Shown: piece by piece, positions 19,256-27,743 of the stretch
Numbering within the stretch: the first letter of the stretch is position 1
Layout of the letters: the number at the start of each line of letters is the position of its first letter
DNA from: Marinifilum flexuosum
Lineage (GTDB): Bacteria > Bacteroidota > Bacteroidia > Bacteroidales > Marinifilaceae
NCBI RefSeq assembly: GCF_003610555.1
Contig: NZ_RAPQ01000010.1
Coordinates: forward strand, 124,001-188,000
Direction of reading: 5' to 3'
DNA: 64,000 bases
The notes under the pieces: model-generated
The model's database searches: none
What the model was told of the DNA's origin: nothing
What the model saw: only the letters and a program-made list of their open reading frames with translations
Program-made: the position numbers and the translations under genes

Positions 19256-20482
19256 TTAATCTAAACTTAAAACACTTCTCATCACATTTGCCATTGTTCC
19301 CATTAATGCTGAATCATCCAGCAAATCGGAACAAACCAATTCTGTTTCAGAACTAATTCTACTCATGGCATATTTATTCATCGACATGGTAACCGGATCA
19401 ATCACAAACTTCCCAGCATGTGCAATTTTTCCTCCAATAATTACCATTTCCGGATTCAACAAGTGAATCAGAGTAACCAGTCCTTTTCCCAAATACTCAC
19501 ACATTTGGTTCAACTGATCTATTGCAAACTGATCTCCCTGCAATATGGCTTCTACCACTGCTCTTAGATCAATTTTTTTATTTTCTTTTTTGTAATTCGC
19601 TAAAAGTGTAGGCTGTCCCTTATCAACAGCTTCTCTGATATTTTTTACCAATATCTTTCCTGAAGTTAAAGTCTCAAGGCATCCAATTTTGCCACAATAA
19701 CAAAGCTTGCCTTCCGGATCAATTAAAATATGACCAAACTCCCCTGCAAAACCGTTTTTACCAGAATGAAGTTCACCATTCAAAATCATTCCAAGACCAA
19801 TACCATTACTTAAATTTAAGCACAGTACATTTTCCTTGTCAATTGCTTTACCAAACGCTTTCTCTCCCAAGGCCATAGTTCGGGCATCATTGTCTAGCAA
19901 CACATTTATACCTAGCCTATCTCCTAAAACACGAGCCAAACCATTTTCAGCTACCGACAGATGAGTATGACTTAATCCTTGTTTGGCATCAACCAAACCT
20001 GGAATCGAAATTCCCACAGCTAGAAATTTTTCTCTCGATATTCCCAATTGGGAAATCATTGACTCAATCTTATCTACTAAAGAATTTAAGTAATCATTAC
20101 TATTCTCCAGATCAAAATACTTTATCTCTTCCCTAAATATTTGTTTGTTCGATAAATCAAACACAGCCAAATTCAAAGTATGCAAATTGATATCTACACC
20201 AATTACATATTGATATTCGGAGTTTAGACAAAATAAATTTGGACGACGACCTCCTATTGATTCTCCAACACCTTTATCCAATAACATTCCATAGCTCATC
20301 AAATCATCTACCAATGATGCTACCAATGGTTGACTTATTTTAACAGCTTTAACAATTTCGGCAATTGATGCGGCACCATTATAATATAGGTGACGAACAA
20401 TTTTACGATACTGTTCCTGTTTTCTTTTTACAGAATTAGCTACCCCTTGCAGGTTCTTTTCATATAGAAATTGTGGTCTCAA
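19256..20482 (-). CDS. ROK-family transcriptional repressor (NagC/XylR type)
   Basis: 408 residues: an N-terminal winged helix-turn-helix (about 20-80; GAASIAEIVKAVKISQPLVA) and a ROK sugar-binding half with NDARTMALGEKAFG, the GEFGHILIDPEG motif and zinc site CYCGKIGCLE. Such proteins bind a sugar or sugar phosphate and release DNA. There is no in-frame ATG before residue ~80, so the start is probably the TTG at 20482, preceded by AGAAGGAAAACG, a good ribosome-binding site. It heads the amino-sugar cluster and probably controls it; a large hairpin follows the gene, so the downstream genes may have their own operator-bearing promoter at 19035-19170. Confidence 0.88.
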   Translation of the reverse strand: MRPQFLYEKNLQGVANSVKRKQEQYRKIVRHLYYNGAASIAEIVKAVKISQPLVASLVDDLMSYGMLLDKGVGESIGGRRPNLFCLNSEYQYVIGVDINLHTLNLAVFDLSNKQIFREEIKYFDLENSNDYLNSLVDKIESMISQLGISREKFLAVGISIPGLVDAKQGLSHTHLSVAENGLARVLGDRLGINVLLDNDARTMALGEKAFGKAIDKENVLCLNLSNGIGLGMILNGELHSGKNGFAGEFGHILIDPEGKLCYCGKIGCLETLTSGKILVKNIREAVDKGQPTLLANYKKENKKIDLRAVVEAILQGDQFAIDQLNQMCEYLGKGLVTLIHLLNPEMVIIGGKIAHAGKFVIDPVTMSMNKYAMSRISSETELVCSDLLDDSALMGTMANVMRSVLSLD

Positions 20483-20643
20483 ACGTTTTCCTTCTATTAT
20501 TGATTTGTAATCTGAGGGTAAAATTACAATTTATTTTTACAAACAAACAATTCTTTTATAATTTTTTTTAAAAGTATTCGTTTTTGATTCTAATACTCTC
20601 AAAAAATCAAGGGAAATAAACGATTAGGGATATAAAAAAGAAA

Positions 20644-20665
20644 AAGGGCCTTAAAAAGGACCCTT
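20644..20665 (-). terminator. Intrinsic terminator of an unassigned minus-strand transcript
   Basis: On the minus strand AAGGGTCC pairs with GGCCCTT (one bulged base) around TTTTTAA and is followed by TTTTCTTTTTTA. It lies well past the terminator of the DUF4097 gene (20887-20909), so it implies a separate transcript between the two. Confidence 0.65.
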
Positions 20666-20693
20666 AATCAAAGAAAACCAATTAATTATGCTA

Positions 20694-20876
20694 TTAAAAC
20701 CAAAATCCCGGGACACCACTCCCAATTTTTGGGAAACCATTATAAATGATTTCGCATAGATAATTACAAGCTGCGGGCCAAAAATCCTTTTGCCCTGTAT
20801 ATGTGTTACTTAAGAAAAAACCTATTAAATTCCTCACAGCAAAAGTGTCCGATAGCATCACATCTAATGTTCGCAA
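20694..20876 (-). other. Possible small ORF or RNA between two terminators
   Basis: A minus-strand frame of up to 60 codons with TTG start (or 54 codons from an internal ATG) ending GSGVPGFWF. I do not recognise it. It has aromatic residues and a plausible composition but no clear ribosome-binding site. A small hairpin GTTCG-tttg-CGAAC lies at its 5' end and CCAAAA/TTTTGG pairs near its 3' end. It could be a small protein, a structured RNA, or nothing; the two flanking terminators are the main reason to list it. Confidence 0.25.
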
Positions 20877-20886
20877 ACGAACAAAA

Positions 20887-20909
20887 AAAGAGGACTAATT
20901 GTCCTCTTT
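20887..20909 (-). terminator. Intrinsic terminator of the DUF4097 gene
   Basis: AAAGAGGAC and GTCCTCTTT form a perfect 9-bp stem with a 5-nt loop; on the minus strand it is followed by TTTTGTTCG. It begins 8 bp after the stop codon. Confidence 0.85.
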
Positions 20910-20916
20910 AAATACT

Positions 20917-21897
20917 TTAATAATAAGTCTGATCTCCCGAACTACTCTTTCCATGTATCCAAATCTCCCCATTTCTCAAATAAAGCTTCTTATCTGCTTT
21001 TCTATTGCCAGCTCTTAAATTTCCCGACGATGCCACCAAATCAAAACTCAATTGGTCAGGATCATTTCTTAACTTCAAATCAATATTACCTGAAGTAGTA
21101 TAAAAGAATGCTTCACCAACCAGCAACAAATTATTCCCTTCAATATCCCCGGAACTAGCAGTCAAATGCAAGTACACTTTTGAATTATCAATCTCCATAC
21201 TACCTGAGCTCGATACATTCTTTAATCTTCCAACAAGATTATCAATTTCTATATCTCCTGAAGTAGTTCTTGAAGAAATATCTCCTTCAATGTATTTAAA
21301 TTCCAAGTCTCCTGAAGATGCCTGCGTTGAGATATTCCCAACTACCTCCTTAATTTCCTGATCACCCGAAGTAGACTCCATGTCCAAATTACCAATGTGA
21401 TTTTTTACGGAAATTTCACCAGAAGAAGTCTCCAATTCTAAATCGCCCTTTATATTTTGCATACCAATATCTCCCGAACTAGCATGTATCGAAGTGTATT
21501 TAGCAACAAGACCTTCACAATAAACATCGCCCGATGAATTTTTCACCTGCACTTTAATATCAGCTGGAACCTTAAACTGCAATTTAGATTCAATTCTTCC
21601 ACTAAATGAAAATGGTGAATCAATCCAAACCATCAGTTTATCTCCAGATACATCATATTTTATCTCAAACTTCTTATTTCTGAATGATGACCCTTTAATT
21701 TCACCATCAAACTTTACATCTGCCCTATCACTACCAATAATTTCAACATCACAAAAAGAACCTTTTACCTCAAGTTTATCAATACCATCGAACACCTTGT
21801 GTTCTTCTGCATAAATGGTTTGTGAAAATAAATTTGCTGAAGAAAGCAGACATAAACCCAATACCACCAATTGTATAAATCTCACTTTTGTTTTCAT
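20917..21897 (-). CDS. DUF4097-family secreted beta-helix protein
   Basis: 326 residues with a signal peptide ending near SANLFSQ. The body is a ladder of about ten repeats of ~20 residues built around (A/T)SSGD(I/L), for example ASSGDIGMQNI, TSSGEISVKNH, TTSGDIEIDNL, which is the DUF4097 single-stranded beta-helix seen in putative adhesins and membrane-stress proteins. The protein should be periplasmic or on the surface; no enzyme motif is seen. It is divergent from the FNR-type reductase gene, sharing a 162-bp control region, and ends at a strong terminator. Confidence 0.82.
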   Translation of the reverse strand: MKTKVRFIQLVVLGLCLLSSANLFSQTIYAEEHKVFDGIDKLEVKGSFCDVEIIGSDRADVKFDGEIKGSSFRNKKFEIKYDVSGDKLMVWIDSPFSFSGRIESKLQFKVPADIKVQVKNSSGDVYCEGLVAKYTSIHASSGDIGMQNIKGDLELETSSGEISVKNHIGNLDMESTSGDQEIKEVVGNISTQASSGDLEFKYIEGDISSRTTSGDIEIDNLVGRLKNVSSSGSMEIDNSKVYLHLTASSGDIEGNNLLLVGEAFFYTTSGNIDLKLRNDPDQLSFDLVASSGNLRAGNRKADKKLYLRNGEIWIHGKSSSGDQTYY

Positions 21898-22032
21898 TTC
21901 TTATATATTTTTAGGATGAATGCGTAAATTCAAATACTATATTATGACGCTTATTAAGCAAGCTTAGTTACAGTCAATAGCTATGACTTGTAAAATCAAT
22001 TTCACTATTTAGAATCTTTATAAATTAATTAC

Positions 22033-22040
22033 TATATTTG
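22033..22040 (+). promoter_or_regulatory. Likely -7 element (TATATTTG) for the FNR/rlmN unit
   Basis: TATATTTG matches the Bacteroidota TAnnTTTG -7 consensus and lies about 20 bp before the start codon at 22060. A -33 TTTG at the ideal distance is not obvious. Confidence 0.45.
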
Positions 22041-22059
22041 CCCTCTCAAAATGTAACAT

Positions 22060-22731
22060 ATGAATTCAAATACAGATCAAAAGAACAAACTTCACACTAC
22101 TAGTATTCTTGAAAACAATGAAATATCGCCAGGCGTTTATGTATTAAAATTCAAGAAAATTAAAGATTTTAAAGCAGGACAATACCTTGGTTTGACAACT
22201 GATTTAAGCGTAACTCCCAGGTTATACACCATTGCAAGTGGCATTCAGGATGATGAAGTAAACATCCTGTATAACCTAAAAGATGATGGATGGCTAACTC
22301 CAAGACTTAGTGAAATTAAACCTGGAACAGAACTATTTGTTACCGATCCTGACGGTGATTTTAATGATGACTCATCTCCTGCATGGTGGATTGCATCAGG
22401 AACTGGAATTGCCCCCTTTTCATCTATGTTCCGATCCGGATTAAAAGAAAACAAAACACTTATTCATGGTGGCAGACATACTCATTCATTCTACTTTGAA
22501 AATGAATTCCTACCAGAAATGGGTGAAAATTATATTCGCTGTTGCTCACAAGAATCTGGTGATGGTTTGTATAGTGGAAGATTAACCCGATATTTGCAGG
22601 ATATTCCAGAGCTCCCAAAAAATTGTAGATTCTTTTTGTGTGGTAGCCCTGAAATGGTAGTTGAAGTTCGCGATTTGCTAATCAACCGAGGAGTTGAATA
22701 CAATAAAATTGTGGCTGAGATCTACTTTTAA
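22060..22731 (+). CDS. FAD/NAD(P)-binding ferredoxin-reductase-type oxidoreductase
   Basis: 223-residue FNR-family protein. The FAD domain holds RLYTIAS (the RxYS-type flavin motif); the NAD(P) domain starts with WIASGTGIAPFSSM and ends with FLCGSPEMV and the C-terminal aromatic EIYF typical of ferredoxin-NADP reductases. No iron-sulfur domain is fused. It probably moves electrons between NAD(P)H and a ferredoxin or flavodoxin. It precedes rlmN by 18 bp; since RlmN is a radical-SAM enzyme needing low-potential electrons, a shared transcript would make sense, though that link is inference. Confidence 0.85.
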   Translation: MNSNTDQKNKLHTTSILENNEISPGVYVLKFKKIKDFKAGQYLGLTTDLSVTPRLYTIASGIQDDEVNILYNLKDDGWLTPRLSEIKPGTELFVTDPDGDFNDDSSPAWWIASGTGIAPFSSMFRSGLKENKTLIHGGRHTHSFYFENEFLPEMGENYIRCCSQESGDGLYSGRLTRYLQDIPELPKNCRFFLCGSPEMVVEVRDLLINRGVEYNKIVAEIYF

Positions 22732-22749
22732 TCTGATTAATACTGAAGA

Positions 22750-23793
22750 ATGGGGAAAGAGATTCTATTAGGAAAAAGTTTGAATGAATTAACTCAAGTA
22801 GTTAAAGATTTGGGACTGCCAAAGTTTACTGCCAAACAAATTGCCGATTGGTTGTACAAAAAAGATGTAACGGAAATCGATCAGATGACCAACTTGTCTT
22901 TAAAGGCAAGAACTGCCTTAAAGGAAAAGTACGACTTTGGTACAACTGCATCAACCAAAGTACAAGAGTCGGTTGATGGCACAAAAAAATACCTTTACCC
23001 AACCAACCACGAAAACAAATTTATTGAAACAGCTTATATTCCAGATAACGACAGAAACACCTTGTGTGTATCATCACAGGTTGGATGTAAAATGGGATGT
23101 TTGTTTTGCATGACAGGAAAACAAGGATTCCAAGGACAATTGTCGAGTGGTGAAATCATCAATCAAATTCGAAGCCTACCGGAAAGAGAAAATCTTACCA
23201 ATATAGTATATATGGGCATGGGCGAACCTCTTGATAATGTTCCTGAAGTTCTAAAGTCTCTTGAAATATTGACATCGGATTACGGAATGGCGATGAGCCC
23301 AAGAAGAATTACCGTATCCACCATTGGTATTATTCCAGGAATGGTTGAGTTTCTGGACAATAGCGAATGTCACCTTGCGGTTAGCTTGCACTCTCCGTTC
23401 GACGATGAGAGAAAGAAATTAATGCCGGTACAAAATGTTTATCCTATTAAAGATGTATTGAAAATCATTAAGGACTTTGATTTTGGAAGACAAAGAAGAG
23501 TTTCTTTCGAGTACATCATGTTCAAGGGGATTAACGATACTGCGCAACATGTAAAGGAACTTTGTAGAATTTTGGATGGCATCAAATGCCGAATCAACTT
23601 AATTCGCTTCCATCCTATTCCAAACACTCCTTTGGATGGATCCGATGATCAAACCATTGAATATTTCAAAGATCAATTGAATAAAAAGGGAATTACCACT
23701 ACAATTCGTAGATCAAGAGGTTTGGACATTTTCGCAGCCTGTGGTTTATTATCAACCAAAGAGTTGGTAAAGCAACAAGAGAAAGATTTTTAA
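22750..23793 (+). CDS. rlmN: 23S rRNA (adenine-2503-C2)/tRNA A37 methyltransferase RlmN
   Basis: 347-residue radical-SAM methyltransferase; full length. The iron-sulfur motif CxxxCxxC is C113-x3-C117-x2-C120 (CKMGCLFC). Also seen are YMGMGEPLDN (SAM binding), RRITVSTIG, LAVSLHSP and the C-terminal methyl-accepting Cys region FAACGLL. It methylates C2 of A2503 in 23S rRNA and A37 of some tRNAs. It lies 18 bp downstream of the FNR-type reductase and ends at a strong terminator. Confidence 0.97.
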   Translation: MGKEILLGKSLNELTQVVKDLGLPKFTAKQIADWLYKKDVTEIDQMTNLSLKARTALKEKYDFGTTASTKVQESVDGTKKYLYPTNHENKFIETAYIPDNDRNTLCVSSQVGCKMGCLFCMTGKQGFQGQLSSGEIINQIRSLPERENLTNIVYMGMGEPLDNVPEVLKSLEILTSDYGMAMSPRRITVSTIGIIPGMVEFLDNSECHLAVSLHSPFDDERKKLMPVQNVYPIKDVLKIIKDFDFGRQRRVSFEYIMFKGINDTAQHVKELCRILDGIKCRINLIRFHPIPNTPLDGSDDQTIEYFKDQLNKKGITTTIRRSRGLDIFAACGLLSTKELVKQQEKDF

Positions 23794-23817
23794 AACCTCA
23801 GAATATATAAAACAAAA

Positions 23818-23839
23818 AATCCTGCCAATTGGCAGGATT
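23818..23839. terminator. Bidirectional intrinsic terminator
   Basis: AATCCTGCC-AATT-GGCAGGATT is a perfect palindrome with T8 on the right and A-rich DNA on the left, lying between convergent rlmN and the LacI gene. Confidence 0.92.
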
Positions 23840-23862
23840 TTTTTTATATCATATACTGTATT

Positions 23863-24882
23863 TTATCTCTCACTGGATGTTCTTACCAACAAGTCAGCAT
23901 GAACAACAACTTCTTTCACATCCTTAGCTCCTGGCTTATCTTCCATTTGGTCAAACAAAAGCTTTGCAGCTTCTCGTCCAACTTGCTTAGGATTTTGATC
24001 CATAGTCGACATAGATGGCTCCATGTAACGTGAACGACGGCTATTTGAAAATCCTACTACAGCAACTTCTTCCGGAATCTTAAGACCCAATTCTTTTGCC
24101 GCAGTCATTGCTCCAATTGCCAATTCATCGTTAATTGCAAAGAAAGCATCTGGTCGGTTCGAACGCTTTAAAAGCTCCAATGAAGCATTCTTAGCATCTT
24201 CAACTGTAAAATCACATCTTGAAATTAAAGTTTCATCTATTTCCATCCCCTTCTCTTTCAAAGCCTTTTTGTAACCTCTCATACGGTTTCTACCAAAAAG
24301 CATGTACTCAGGACCTGTTAAGAATGCAATTCGCTTGGCTCCTCCTTCAATAAGGTGAGTTACTGCTGCATGAGCTGCTGCTGCATCATCTGCTACAACT
24401 TTTGATACCTCAAGTTCTTTTGATGTTCTATCGAAAAGTACCATTGGTACGCCCATATCCTGAATTTTATGAATGTGATCGTATGTACTTGTTGCACGTG
24501 ATAAAGAAAGGATAATTCCATCCATTCTCATATTAAGAAATCCGTTTACATTCTTCTCTTCTTTTTCCATTTTTTCATTCGAAGAACTCACGAACACCTG
24601 GTATCCAAATTCGTCAGCAACCTGCTCAATCCCTTTTACAACCGATGCGTAAAAAGAACTTACAATCTGTGGAACAACAACCCCAATAGTATTCGACTTT
24701 TGAGTTTTTAAAGCAACAGCCAACGGGTTTGGTTGGTACTTTAACTCTTTAGCCAATTTCTGAACAGCCTCTCTTGTTTGTAAACTGATTTCAGGATTGT
24801 TTTTTAAAGCTCGGGATACAGTTGAAACAGAAATGTTTAATTTTTCTGCAATGTCCTTAATGGTTACAGGTTTATTTGCCAT
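23863..24882 (-). CDS. LacI-family transcriptional regulator
   Basis: 339 residues. The N-terminal helix-turn-helix VTIKDIAEKLNISVSTVSRAL is followed by the hinge (YQPNPLAVAL) and a periplasmic-binding-protein-like effector domain from about residue 60 (NTIGVVVPQI) to LLVRTSSE. Full length. Binds a sugar or sugar phosphate and DNA as a dimer. No transport or catabolic gene is adjacent in the same direction, so its regulon is probably elsewhere plus itself; a palindrome at 24923-24939 is a candidate autoregulatory site. Confidence 0.95.
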   Translation of the reverse strand: MANKPVTIKDIAEKLNISVSTVSRALKNNPEISLQTREAVQKLAKELKYQPNPLAVALKTQKSNTIGVVVPQIVSSFYASVVKGIEQVADEFGYQVFVSSSNEKMEKEEKNVNGFLNMRMDGIILSLSRATSTYDHIHKIQDMGVPMVLFDRTSKELEVSKVVADDAAAAHAAVTHLIEGGAKRIAFLTGPEYMLFGRNRMRGYKKALKEKGMEIDETLISRCDFTVEDAKNASLELLKRSNRPDAFFAINDELAIGAMTAAKELGLKIPEEVAVVGFSNSRRSRYMEPSMSTMDQNPKQVGREAAKLLFDQMEDKPGAKDVKEVVVHADLLVRTSSER

Positions 24883-25277
24883 AGTACAAATTTTAATCTT
24901 ATTTCAATAAATCAGATAAGGTGTCATTAATATAATGACTTTTATCAGTTTATCCAATAACACACAAAGATAGTATAATTTAATTAGGAGATGTATTTGC
25001 TTAAGCACTTTTTCACCCAATTTACCTAGGTGTTTTCACTCATTACTCAATATATAATGATGGATTAACACTAATTTAACCTTAGAATTCATTTTCTCCG
25101 AAACACCTATTAATCTTGGTTCTCAGAGATTACTTTCAAACCATCCAGCTCACAATAGCACATCTTATGATGAAAACAATCATTATAATACGATCCGCTA
25201 ACTATTACGAACTGGTAGGAAAATAGATTAACGCATTAAATCTTTAATAAGTTCGAAATGCGATTTAACCCAAACTC
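24883..25277. other. Intergenic region upstream of the LacI regulator
   Basis: About 395 bp without genes. It contains the palindrome at 24923-24939 and a looser pair, AGGTGTTTTC near 25027 and GAAACACCT near 25098. It also receives the end of the aldehyde dehydrogenase gene (stop at 25278), whose terminator I cannot see clearly. Confidence 0.45.
24923..24939. promoter_or_regulatory. Perfect palindrome GTCATTA-ata-TAATGAC, candidate operator
   Basis: Two perfect 7-bp arms around ATA, about 41 bp before the LacI start codon. The location suits negative autoregulation. It lacks the central CG of many LacI-family operators, so assignment is tentative. Confidence 0.4.
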
Positions 25278-26669
25278 CTAAATCTTACTTGATTTGATTA
25301 CCATCAATTTTTCTCTTGTCATTTCGTGCATTGAATAGGGAATTCCACCAACCCCAATTCCTGAAGCATCTCTTCCTCCAAATGGCATCCAATCCACACG
25401 GAATGCAGTATGATCATTAACGGTTACCGTTGCAGCATTGAACTGATTTACCGCATTCAAAGCTTTATCTATATCCGAGGTAAATACTGCCGACTGAAAT
25501 GCCAATGGCAATGAATTCGATAAATCAATTGCCTCTTGCATGTCTTTATAGCTGTAAACACAAATTACAGGTCCGAACACCTCCAATTGCGATACTTTCG
25601 AAGTTTGACAAGCATTCAACAACACCGTTGGTTCATAACAGGTATCGGAAATCTTATTCCCTCCGCATAACAATTTGGCTCCATCAGCTACCGCTTCTTT
25701 TACCCACTGGTCAACACGATCAACCTCATAGGTTTCAATTAGTGGCCCCACTTCGGTTTGTGGATCTAATGGATCTCCTACTTTCAAGGTTTTAGCAATA
25801 TTAACCAACTGTACGCAGAATTGATCCACAACTTTTTCCTGAACAAAAACGCGCTGTACCGATACACAAACCTGGCCTGCATGGTAAAATCCTCCTTTGG
25901 CCAAAGCTGGAATCGCCTCCTCCATATTGGCATCCGATTCTACAATAACTGGTGCCGATCCTCCATGCTCCAAGGCACATCGGGTTCCTGCAGCCAATTT
26001 CGAACGCAAGCTCCAACCCACCTCAGCAGAACCAATAAAGGACAAATAATTCACTCGCTCATCCTTCACCAAATTCTCTGCATTGGTTCTGTCGCATACC
26101 ACGACCTCAGCCCAATCGGCTGGCAAACCTGCTTCCTTCATCATATTTACCAATTCGATTGCCGACATTGGTGTGCTTGTAGCAGGTTTAATCAGAACAG
26201 GACAACCTACTGCAAAAGCAGGAATTACCTGGTGAACCGCAAGATTCAAAGGGTGATTAAATGCACTAATACTCAAAACCACACCAATGGGTTCGCGCAT
26301 GGTAAATCCCCAACGGTTTATGGATGCCGCAGTAGTTCCCATAGGGATCTGCTCGCCTTTCATTTGGCCGATGTGCTCAATGGCCAACTGCACCCCATTT
26401 ATGGCACGAAGTACTTCAACCTTACTATCCTGATAGGGTTTACCTCCCTCGGCAGCGGCAATTTTGGTCAATTCCTCTACACGAGTTTGCATAATGGCTT
26501 TGGTTTTCTCCAAAATCGCGATACGCTCATAAGGTTTTAGCCATCTCGATTTATCCTGAAAAAGGGCGTATGCATTTGCTATTTTCTCTTCCACTTGTTG
26601 ACTGTTGAGCAAAGGAATCTCTTTGATCAAACTGCCATCAAATGGTGAATTTACTTTTATTGTGTTCAT
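25278..26669 (-). CDS. Aldehyde dehydrogenase family protein
   Basis: 463-residue NAD(P)-dependent aldehyde dehydrogenase. Catalytic residues are visible: N138 (SAFNHP), K161 (LIKPATSTP), general base E234 (ALEHGGSAP) and nucleophile C268 (HAGQVCVSV), with FIGSAEVG for the cofactor and the C-terminal MPFGGRDASGIGVGG. Cytoplasmic. The sequence is of the branch annotated as generic ALDH, near lactaldehyde and non-phosphorylating glyceraldehyde-3-P enzymes; the substrate is not decidable. It is divergent from the XRE/S24 regulator with a 157-bp shared spacer, so regulation by it is possible. Confidence 0.93.
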   Translation of the reverse strand: MNTIKVNSPFDGSLIKEIPLLNSQQVEEKIANAYALFQDKSRWLKPYERIAILEKTKAIMQTRVEELTKIAAAEGGKPYQDSKVEVLRAINGVQLAIEHIGQMKGEQIPMGTTAASINRWGFTMREPIGVVLSISAFNHPLNLAVHQVIPAFAVGCPVLIKPATSTPMSAIELVNMMKEAGLPADWAEVVVCDRTNAENLVKDERVNYLSFIGSAEVGWSLRSKLAAGTRCALEHGGSAPVIVESDANMEEAIPALAKGGFYHAGQVCVSVQRVFVQEKVVDQFCVQLVNIAKTLKVGDPLDPQTEVGPLIETYEVDRVDQWVKEAVADGAKLLCGGNKISDTCYEPTVLLNACQTSKVSQLEVFGPVICVYSYKDMQEAIDLSNSLPLAFQSAVFTSDIDKALNAVNQFNAATVTVNDHTAFRVDWMPFGGRDASGIGVGGIPYSMHEMTREKLMVIKSSKI

Positions 26670-26826
26670 AGTGTGTGTTTAAATTTTTGCCAACACAAAA
26701 TACAAGTTTTTGTCCTGATTAAAGCTCATCATATCAATTTTTAAATGCTTTAATGGCATAAAATCGCTGAAAGAAAGCTTCAAAGCACTACTTTTGTTGT
26801 TCTCAAAAATTACACACAGAAATTTC

Positions 26827-27522
26827 ATGAAAAATCTAAATAAGAACCTCAAACATTTACGAATTAGAAAAAGACTATCGCAAAGCAGACTTTCTGCTCG
26901 CATAGGAATTGGAGCCTCATCAATCAGCTCTTACGAACAAAGAAGAAGTACCCCCAAAATATCTACACTTTTAAAATATTCCGATTACTTCAACCGCAAT
27001 TTGGATGAGTTGGTGAAATCGGATATTGAGCAAGCAGAGAGAGAAAAGAAGCAAGACACAAAAGGAGAAAACCTAAGAATTCTTCCGATTTTGGTGGATG
27101 AGAAAAACGACGAAATGATTTCCCTGGTTCCCGTTAAAGCTGCAGCCGGATATTTAAATGGCCACTCGGATGCCGAATTCATTAGCGAGCTGCCAAACTT
27201 TAGAATGCCCTTTGCCGAGCTATCGGAAAACAAAACCTACCGTGCATTCCAAATTGAGGGAGAAAGTATGCTGCCAGTACCTGCAGGATCGTACATCATT
27301 TGCGAGTATTTGCAAGATTGGGAATTGATTAAGGACAACACCAGCCACATTGTGGTGACTACCGACGATGGCATTGTGTACAAACGCGTGGTGAAGGATT
27401 TCGACAACAATCAACTGCTTTTGAACTCCGACAACAAAGAATACCTATCCTTCGAGGTAAGCCTGAATCAAGTGGTAGAGGTTTGGAAGGCATTGGGGTA
27501 TGTGAGCTTTCAATTGCCGTAG
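26827..27522 (+). CDS. XRE-type regulator with S24/LexA-like peptidase domain
   Basis: ATG at 26827 starts 231 residues: a helix-turn-helix about 6-60 (LSQSRLSARIGIGASSISSYEQ), a charged linker, and an S24 domain about 95-225. The Ser-Lys dyad is S147 (IEGESMLP) and K187 (GIVYKRVV), with an AAAG stretch at 105-108 where LexA/CI proteins cleave themselves. All parts for autoproteolysis are present. No phage genes adjoin it, so it may be a stress-responsive chromosomal regulator. Divergent from the aldehyde dehydrogenase, a plausible target. Confidence 0.85.
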   Translation: MKNLNKNLKHLRIRKRLSQSRLSARIGIGASSISSYEQRRSTPKISTLLKYSDYFNRNLDELVKSDIEQAEREKKQDTKGENLRILPILVDEKNDEMISLVPVKAAAGYLNGHSDAEFISELPNFRMPFAELSENKTYRAFQIEGESMLPVPAGSYIICEYLQDWELIKDNTSHIVVTTDDGIVYKRVVKDFDNNQLLLNSDNKEYLSFEVSLNQVVEVWKALGYVSFQLP

Positions 27523-27540
27523 TTTCACGAAAATATATTT

Positions 27541-27691
27541 AACCACAAAGTATACACAAAGGTGTTTCACAAAGAACACGAAGAAATTCAAAAAACATCA
27601 CAAAATCAATGTTTTCCATTGGCCTACATCAATAAAACATTAAAACTTTGTGACCTTTGTGAAACACCTTTGTGTCCTTGGTGGTTCAAAT
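27541..27691. repeat. Palindromic dispersed repeat with perfect 20-bp inverted arms
   Basis: CACAAAGGTGTTTCACAAAG at 27555-27574 is repeated in inverse at 27655-27674, within longer imperfect arms beginning AACCAC and ending GTGGTT. The centre is AT-rich with no ORF. Related ACCACGAAGGACACGAAGG-type sequence recurs near 28713-28752 and a degenerate form near 54284-54357. Confidence 0.75.
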
Positions 27692-27703
27692 CGTTTTTTT
27701 ACC

Positions 27704-27711
27704 TACATTTG
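27704..27711 (+). promoter_or_regulatory. Likely -7 element (TACATTTG) of the EamA permease gene
   Basis: TACATTTG fits TAnnTTTG and lies 32 bp before the ATG at 27744, just outside the right arm of the palindromic repeat. Confidence 0.5.
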
Positions 27712-27743
27712 TTCGGATTTATTCATTCTAAATAAGAATAACA

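Noticed and set aside
25499-26540. Long plus-strand frames opposite the aldehyde dehydrogenase
   Set aside because: Antisense shadows of a well-supported gene with all catalytic residues.
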